The position numbers were made by a program, and so were the translations under genes. Shown one piece after another: positions 57,801 to 64,000 of a stretch of DNA of 64,000 nucleotides; the first letter of the stretch is position 1, and each line of letters begins with the position of its first letter. Source of the DNA: Chondrosia reniformis (Eukaryota > Porifera > Demospongiae > Chondrillida > Chondrillidae); contig OX359201.1 of assembly GCA_947172415.1 (NCBI GenBank), positions 2,108,001 through 2,172,000 of the forward strand, in the 5' to 3' direction. The notes under the pieces are model-generated. The model saw only the letters and a program-made list of their open reading frames with translations. It was not told the origin of the DNA and did not search any database.

Positions 57801-58774
57801 ACCTAGACCAGATATCCAGCTTTAGCTTTAATTGCCTCATTTTAGCCTTAACTAAAGTACCAGTGTGCTTTGTATAAATATGACAAGGGTCAGACATGAC
57901 AATATCAGAGAGTATTGAAGTACTCTCTAAGTAGGGAGGGCCAAAAAACATGGCCGCCCTATCCAATGTATTATCAATTAACATTATGTTGAGGAGTAAC
58001 CTACATAGTTCAATATGTTTTTGTTGTTATTTTGGCACATTTTATTTTTATCAATTAAGTGGGGCAAACACCCCCCTCCCCCCTAGAAGAAACCCACAGT
58101 GTGTTCATGTCATTTTCTCGTAGAAGCTATCAGTGCTCTTTGCCCACATTAAACGTCTTTAGCAGTTATTCATAGACCAAATCCTATTATTAAATATATC
58201 ATTTTCTAATGGAGTCTATGCCCTACTTTTATACTTCTGTAGGCGAGGATGATCAAGACAAGAATAAAGGAAAAATACAGAGATCTTTCTGAAATACATG
58301 TAACAGTTGCATTTGATATTCAAGGTACATATACTTAATGAAAGGGATTGTCTCTTTCTGTGTGCATCTAATTTGACTGAATGTATAAATGATATACGAT
58401 TCTTTGAAAGGCATTTTAATTTCACATGAAATGCAGGTCTGGAGTATACTGCAGTATTTCTTTGCACATCTGAGCCAGTATCTGAAGATGGCAAGATCGC
58501 AAACCCAACCAAGAGTATCTGCGACAAATATGTCTTCAACACTGTCATCACACGTGCAGAATCACTTCTGGTGGCTGTTGGAAACCCATTTAGATTGATG
58601 AAGATTGAAGAAACTGTCCCCAACGGTGCTGGCTGCTGGAAAGCATATATAAAGCACTGCTATAAGAAGGAGACTCTAGACATACCAGATGAAAAGTTGA
58701 AATCAGAGGCAACTGAAAGCCTTTCTGCAATGGTAACCATGGCACCAACAACACCCACTGACAAGGTCATCTGA
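54819..58774 (+). CDS. UPF1-like superfamily 1 RNA helicase (HELZ/MOV10 group), 866 residues
   Basis: Exons 54819-54877, 54949-55504, 55800-55894, 55993-57004, 57076-57285, 57408-57656, 58243-58324, 58437-58774; every phase matches. The N-terminus (to about residue 205) is Pro/Gln/Asn-rich with two near-repeats (QPGAQNMY, QTGAQSMY). Then CNGSYCVKPF, and the helicase core: motif I GPFGTGKT, motif Ia IATHHNQTAD, motif II DEVAQ (UPF1-type DEAA/Q), motif III GDPLQVGP, motif IV/IVa LRSNYRSH, motif V VAFDIQGLEY, motif VI FNTVITRAES. This core matches HELZ2/MOV10/SETX-like 5'-3' RNA helicases. The start at 54819 is 202 bases from the divergent DNAJA start, so the promoter is shared. The end may not be 58774: see the kinase. 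Confidence 0.88.
55582..55750. mobile_element. MITE, second copy of the 32234-32502 family
   Basis: TTTTGAAAGGATCATCTTTC on the left pairs with GATCCTTTAGAAAGATG on the right. The centre reads CTGAAGA-A-GACCC-TCAG-GGGTC-AAAAATC, a decayed hammerhead-like core. It lies in helicase intron 2. Confidence 0.6.
57895..58010. repeat. Dispersed repeat in helicase intron
   Basis: AGAGAGTATTGAAGTACTCTCT (split AGAGAGTATT / GAAGTACTCTCT) then CATGGCCGCCCTATCCAATG, matching in inverse 28515-28580. Confidence 0.55.
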
Positions 58775-58812
58775 TATACTTATCTTTTCATCCTTGCTAA
58801 CAGTTTTCAAGC

Positions 58813-59260
58813 ATGACTTCCCCTCGGAAACATGATGTAATGCTGGAGGTTGAGAGGGAACTTTCTCCAAGCGATTCATCCCAAAAGGTATATACATGCA
58901 TGCATCAGTATCAAGTATATTCTCATTAGCCTGACTTTAATAATTTCAATAAAGATTAGCAAATTACTCGTAAAACCTTTTGGTTTTCAGCCTAACACAA
59001 TACATTTAATTGTTTACTTTATAATTATTTATTCACATTTAGGTAGTTGCAGAATCCTCTGAAATGGAGAAAAGGTGAGTTGTTTTGTGTATCGCTGATT
59101 CTGTACTACATATACATACGCACATGATTTGGTAAGATCCTGACAATAAGTTTTTGTGATACAAGAAAGAATGTATTTAACCACCTTAAGTGTGGTTTTG
59201 GTACAATATGCCAATACTTAGACATATTATTTATATATAGACTATATATGTTCACTAATA

Positions 59261-59314
<54 letters not shown>

Positions 59315-62300
59315 AGTGCCCATGCATGTACATACATTAAGGTGTAGATAAATGCCAACCAGTTCTGGTTAAAGGGCACAGGGCTATACCTGGACACGTA
59401 TAAACCATCGCCACTTAAGGCTCCCAGGCCGTCCGCCCAGGTACATAGCCCGACTGCCTGGGCACATTAAGCCCTTGCCACTTAAGGCTACCAGGCCGCA
59501 CTTCCCAAACAGTCACATACACAAGCACCAAGTTCGGAGGTGGTGCATTATTTAGTTCAAGTGAAAAAAGGGTGAAGGGTGATTTACAGAGTGAGATGAT
59601 ATGGGTAATGTAGATAATGTAGGTGCATGTTAACACAAAAGTAATAAGAAAGTAATAAAATATAAGTGAAATATACACAGGGGAGGGAGCCATGGGGTTA
59701 TTATCCGACATAGTTTCGTCTTTTCCACATTTTTAATATTAAAAACCCAATTTTAGTACTCCTGCAAGCCTCAGTCAATACCACTATCAGCTTTTCACTA
59801 TCTAGTTTATTATCAAATTCAGCAATCCTCTCTCTTAACTCCTCAAACAAGCTACTTCTTTCATTACTAATCTTTTCACACCTAAGAATAAAGTGGTTAC
59901 TGTCTTCTACTTCCTGTGATTCACAGTGCTGACACAGACACTCACTCCTCTCTATTCTAGACCATCTACCCTCTTCAACTCTCAGTCTAGCTGTGCCTCC
60001 TCTTATCTTAGAAATAAGGCTTCTAACTTCTCTATTTCTAATATCAGTACTATAACTAGGTTCACTAATAGACAGTAGTCCAGCTAAGTCTTGCAATTTA
60101 CTACTACTGGCTATACTTTCCTTCCATTCACTATGTAGCTCTCTCTTCAGGCAACTGAATACTACTGCTCCAAACTCATTACTGGATAGGCTCTTACAGT
60201 CAGTAGGATCCCCTAGCTTCAACTTCTCAAATATGCTAACAATCTTTGAGACCCATTCAACCTTTATATTATTGGCTAATATGCAATGGATTACTCTTTT
60301 AACAATTACGGAATCTGGCCTGATTAAGAGCTTTTGCCAGTACAACACTACTTTCATCCTAACTCTCCACCTTGCAGGAATCCAATTACTTTCTGTCTCT
60401 AAGGCTGTGATAGGGTGGTATATTCCTACTCCTAGGAAGCCCCTTAAGGCCCTATTCTGTACCTTATCTACCCTCCTCTCAGGTGACCTAAACCCCCATA
60501 CTTTGGCCCCTTAATCCATGACTGGGGTTACTAAGGTATTATATAGCTTAGAAAACAATGCAAACTGAGGTTCAATATCTCTACATTTACATATAAGAGA
60601 GCTTAGGGCTCTATTACTGCTTGCTACTCGTTCTTCCATCATCTTGAAAAGGTCCAAGTGTTCAGTAATGGGCCGGGAAGGCCCAAATAGCTGTATCTTT
60701 CAACCACTTCCACACTATATACATCCTTTAATTGTAAACCGGCTGTTAGTTCTCTGCTTCTTTCTAGGCCTGACATGCAACACACCTGACTTTGAGTTAT
60801 TAACCACCAAGGCATTTGCCTCACACCAATCCCCTACTAAATCTAGCCTCACTAGATTCAATGAGAGCTAAATCATCTGCATATAACAGGTGAGCTATTC
60901 TTTCCTTTCCTTAGGCAACTCCTCTTTCGTTAGCCTTTAGTGCAGTCCCGATGTCATCAATAAAGAGGCTAAATAATGTGGTAGACAGGATACATCCTTG
61001 CCTAAGGCCTCTTCCTACACTAAATGATCCACTAGAGCCTTCACCCACTCTGACCTGGTATTAAACATCACGGTATATCTCCTTCATCATGCCTAAGAAG
61101 CTGCCTTGGATACCTCTTAGCTCCAATTTTTTCTATAAAAGATTTCTATCTTCTATTCTATAAGATTTCTGTTATACATACACACATGTTTACAAAAAAT
61201 AAAACATTTATATTTCGCAATCCTGTCCAAAGGCTATGATTTAATATGTACGCAAATTGTGCATACTTGTATGTATGTACATGTAGATAACAATAAATAC
61301 AAATAGTATATACAGTATAGAGACCTTGCTCTTTTATACCCATAAACTGACAAATTATATAGAAGTAACTTTCCTCCATATAGTATATGTTTGTAAAGTT
61401 AGAAGTGCCTGCATGCACCAGAACTATCATTGTACTTAACACCTGTATCTTTATCTTCTAAGTTATTAAAGGCTAATCTGATAACAAACCTTGGCCTTTA
61501 AAGATGGTTCCACTTGTCCAGTGCTTGAACATACGTACGTAGTACTCAATATGTCTTACCTATTGCCCAACTCTGCATAATTGTGATATTTCTGTGTATA
61601 CATACGTATACCTGTGTACATAGATTTAAGGACATTGTAAAGATTGGAAAAGGTGGATTTGGTATTGTTTTCAAGTGTAAAGACAACGTAACAGGAACAT
61701 CTTATGCTGTTAAAAGAATCAAAATCACATCCAAGAGGTAATATTTCAATACATTGCAGCTTGTGACAGCCATATTCATAGTCATCGTGCTCAATTACTT
61801 TTTCATTAACAGATCAGCAGATGATGCAATAAGAGAAGTTAAAGCAATGGAAGATTTGAACTCACCTCACATTGTTCGCTATTTTGATGCATTCACTGAC
61901 ACTCCCTGTGATCTCGATTGTGCAGTAGGGCAGAGTACTTCATCAAATCCAAACAAGTATGTTCATATATATATACTTATTGTGGTCATTGTAATTATAT
62001 TCCTTGAGTATCAGCGACACTGATCAGATTATATTAAGACATTTCAAATTGCAGACCTTCATCAGCTACTACGTATATCAGACTTTCTTTTTAGGGGGGG
62101 GGGGGGGGGGGGCAGTTGAGACATTTGCCCCATTTTAAAATATTTTGCCCTCTCCTCTTTGAAGAAATTCATAAGATCAAATTTTAATAGCAAACTTTGG
62201 TTTTTATGAAATCAAATATGTACGTATAACCATATCGAGGACTAAAAGGATTTCTTCAGAAGGGAGGGACCCTTTGATCTTCCCTTGACGAAAATAGCAA

Positions 62301-64000
62301 ACAAACATACATACTGTATGTATTGTATTATACGTATATTGAACAAGTGATCCACTTACATTACATTTTCTCCTCACTTGAAATATACCTATATGTACGT
62401 AGCATATATGTATATAAGTATTCCATTTCATTCTGTAATAGCTACTGTCTCTATGGTTTCATTTAGCACTACCTCAGATTCACAGGGGCCAAACAGCTTA
62501 CCAGGTATGCATATCTATAGGTCCTCTTGGATGATATTTAATAACCATTCCTTTTAATGGTTCTTAAGATGAAATAATAGGCTGTGACTATCTTTGCATC
62601 AAAATGGAACTGTGTGACAGTACTTTGAGAGACTGGTTGGACCAAACTGCAAAAGACAACAAACGGCTTAGAACTGAAGTATTTCATAATTTTGAACAGG
62701 TTGGTAGAATTAATTAATTAATTCAAATTGAATTTTCAGCCAAACCTACATATAGAATTCCATAACTCACCTTTAACATTCCCCAAGACCAATCCCTGAT
62801 TTTGGTGAGCCAAAAGAATCCCTATATTGTTTTAAAGCTTTAAGTAGCTTTTTCTTTAGTCAGTGATTTACCATAGAGTTGGTAGATAGCCCAGCAGTCC
62901 CACACAATCTCCTGCCTGTCAGAAACCATAGACACCAATCAACTGACTATCTTAAGATTTTGAAACCAGGTCAATATAGTAAATCTCAGAGTTACATATT
63001 CTGAATTCTGAATTCCATTTTTAGTTACATTGAAGTTTACCATTCAATGGGTTTCACATTTTTCATTAGATTCTTCAGGCTGTGTACTACATTCACGAGC
63101 GAAATAAAATTCATCGTGATCTCAAGGTTTGAACTATTTAATGATCTTAATAAATCTTTAGCCTTACATATGGAATTTTACTTTAACCACTTCATTTAGC
63201 CTTCAAATGTACTTTTTTCAAAAGAGAGGACAATAAAAGTTGGAGACTTTGGTTTGACAACAGATGCTTATGTGCCATCTGGTGAAAACCCAGGTGTGTT
63301 GTGAACACTTGTTTATACAGGGCTGCATAGAAAGGAGGGCATACATGGGGATTGATTTTGCCCTCCCCCCAGACAACTTCCTATAGAGAGAACATGAACC
63401 CCCTAAACCGCTTCGACACCCTCATACTGTTGCCCCCCCCCCCCCCCCCCCCCCCCCCGCTTAATTTTGAAATTTTCATTTTGCCCAACCTCAAGTTCTG
63501 CATGCAGCCCTGATATGTATAACCATATCTGGGACTAAAAGGATTTCTTTACCCTTTGATGACTTTACAGTGTCAAAATATTTACCAACAGTTTGAACTA
63601 GCTTGTGCCCTCAGACATGTATCCCCAATTTTAATATCCACTAAAAGAAATCCACGTTCAGAGTGGCATGATTTCACATTTTGAATGTTCCCGTGATAGT
63701 ATATGATAGTACAAGGAGATACTCCTGCAGGGTTACAGTTGATTGTCTTTAGTCAAAATTCTAATGTACCTTATAAGGTTCTCTTGCTTTGGTCTGCCCT
63801 TATTATATTTGGTGTGACAAGTGAGCCTGGGCTTGTACAGTTGTATTTACTAAGTGACATGTACTACCTCCACCAGGCATAGCTTGCATGAAATTGTGTA
63901 TGTACATTTTATTACTTAGGAAATGTTGGGGGGAAACGTACAGGTCGTGTTGGTACCCTTTTTTACATGGCACCTGAAGTGGTAAGTAACTTCAGGTCAT
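58813..64000 (+). CDS. eIF2-alpha kinase (PKR/GCN2/PEK-like), 3' end outside window
   Basis: Exons 58813-58887 (or from 58804 if fused to the helicase), 59043-59074, 61624-61737, 61813-61956, 62467-62504, 62569-62699, 63070-63126, 63200-63293, 63920-63981, all in phase. Motifs: FKDIVKIGKGGFGIVFKCKD (glycine loop), AVKRIKI (catalytic lysine), NSPHIVRYFDAF, KMELCDSTLRDWL (hinge), IHRDLKPSNVLFS (catalytic loop; LKPSN is the eIF2AK style), KVGDFGL, and GRVGTLFYMAPEV. The insert between the N and C lobes is short and acidic/serine-rich. No RNA-binding domain is seen before the kinase unless the helicase is its N-terminus. Role: phosphorylates eIF2-alpha to stop translation; the activating signal is unknown. 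Confidence 0.88.
59262..61130 (-). mobile_element. LINE (5'-truncated) in the kinase intron
   Basis: An AAT tail (17 or so ATT units, 59262-59313), then a 3' region, then a 218-codon frame on the minus strand (60357-59701) with CLCQHCESQEVEDSNHFILRC, a C-terminal zinc knuckle of the zf-RVT type. Further upstream, frames are interrupted, but the minus strand at about 60885 reads LLYADDLALIES, the reverse-transcriptase active site. Orientation is opposite to the host gene. Confidence 0.82.
62094..62112 (+). repeat. Run of 19 G
   Basis: Homopolymer in a kinase intron, beside GGCAGTTGAGACATTTGCCCC, resembling the interior of the MITE at 63318 in the other orientation. Length may be misread. Confidence 0.9.
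63318..63512. mobile_element. MITE containing a run of 26 C
   Basis: CAGGGCTGCAT at the left pairs with ATGCAGCCCTG at the right. The interior holds GCCCTCCCCCC and the C run 63433-63458. CAGGG ends recall hAT-type MITEs, but no 8-bp duplication is clear. The 3' flank (ACCATATC.GGGACTAAAAGG) also occurs at about 62229-62265. Confidence 0.6.

Overview
This is animal nuclear DNA, AT-rich (roughly two thirds A+T by eye), with spliced genes, short GT-AG introns, many small inverted-repeat elements and several non-LTR retrotransposon remnants. A laminin chain rules out a plant or fungus. Compact genes, intronless secreted or membrane proteins of unrecognised families and a tandem agmatine deiminase cluster suggest an early-branching metazoan. 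A demosponge (Amphimedon-like) is my best guess, but that is inference.

Layout. (1) 518-3046, +: the 3' end of a laminin beta/gamma-type chain. (2) 4226-27330: a segmentally duplicated block. Each unit carries a foldback repeat, an intronless 396-residue agmatine deiminase (three + copies and one inverted copy, all open), a LINE 3' remnant, and a secreted 223-residue protein gene (one intact copy, three broken). The units differ by clean insertions: a 5.1 kb-position MITE in unit A; in unit B a 516 bp MITE with a 4-bp target duplication, a LINE with a 12-bp target duplication, and a small hammerhead-ribozyme element with an 8-bp target duplication. (3) 27.3-42.7 kb: sparse DNA with an intronless frameshifted gene (28678), a possible small spliced gene (31074), a four-exon secreted protein of the plant At4g14100 type (35406-37553, -), and a single-exon type II membrane protein (40016) with a decayed partial copy. 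(4) 42755-54617, -: a 13-exon DNAJA-type Hsp40 gene whose largest intron holds a nested transposon stack (Merlin-like, a second DDE transposase, a piggyBac-like MITE). (5) 54819-64000, +: an eight-exon UPF1-type SF1 RNA helicase followed 38 bp later, in the same reading frame, by an eIF2-alpha (PKR/GCN2-like) kinase that runs off the window.

Most notable. The minus strand at 15802-15892 folds as a complete type I hammerhead ribozyme inside a 426 bp element made of about 1.26 tandem units and flanked by TGATATAT duplications, the architecture of a metazoan retrozyme or a Penelope-type pLTR. Weaker hammerhead-like cores occur in several other short inverted-repeat elements. The helicase-kinase pair would join an RNA-sensing or remodelling enzyme to a translation-shutoff kinase, as a fusion or a tandem pair. 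The deiminase cluster suggests dosage amplification of polyamine-type metabolism.

All exon borders were derived by hand from splice motifs and reading-frame continuity. No database search was possible.
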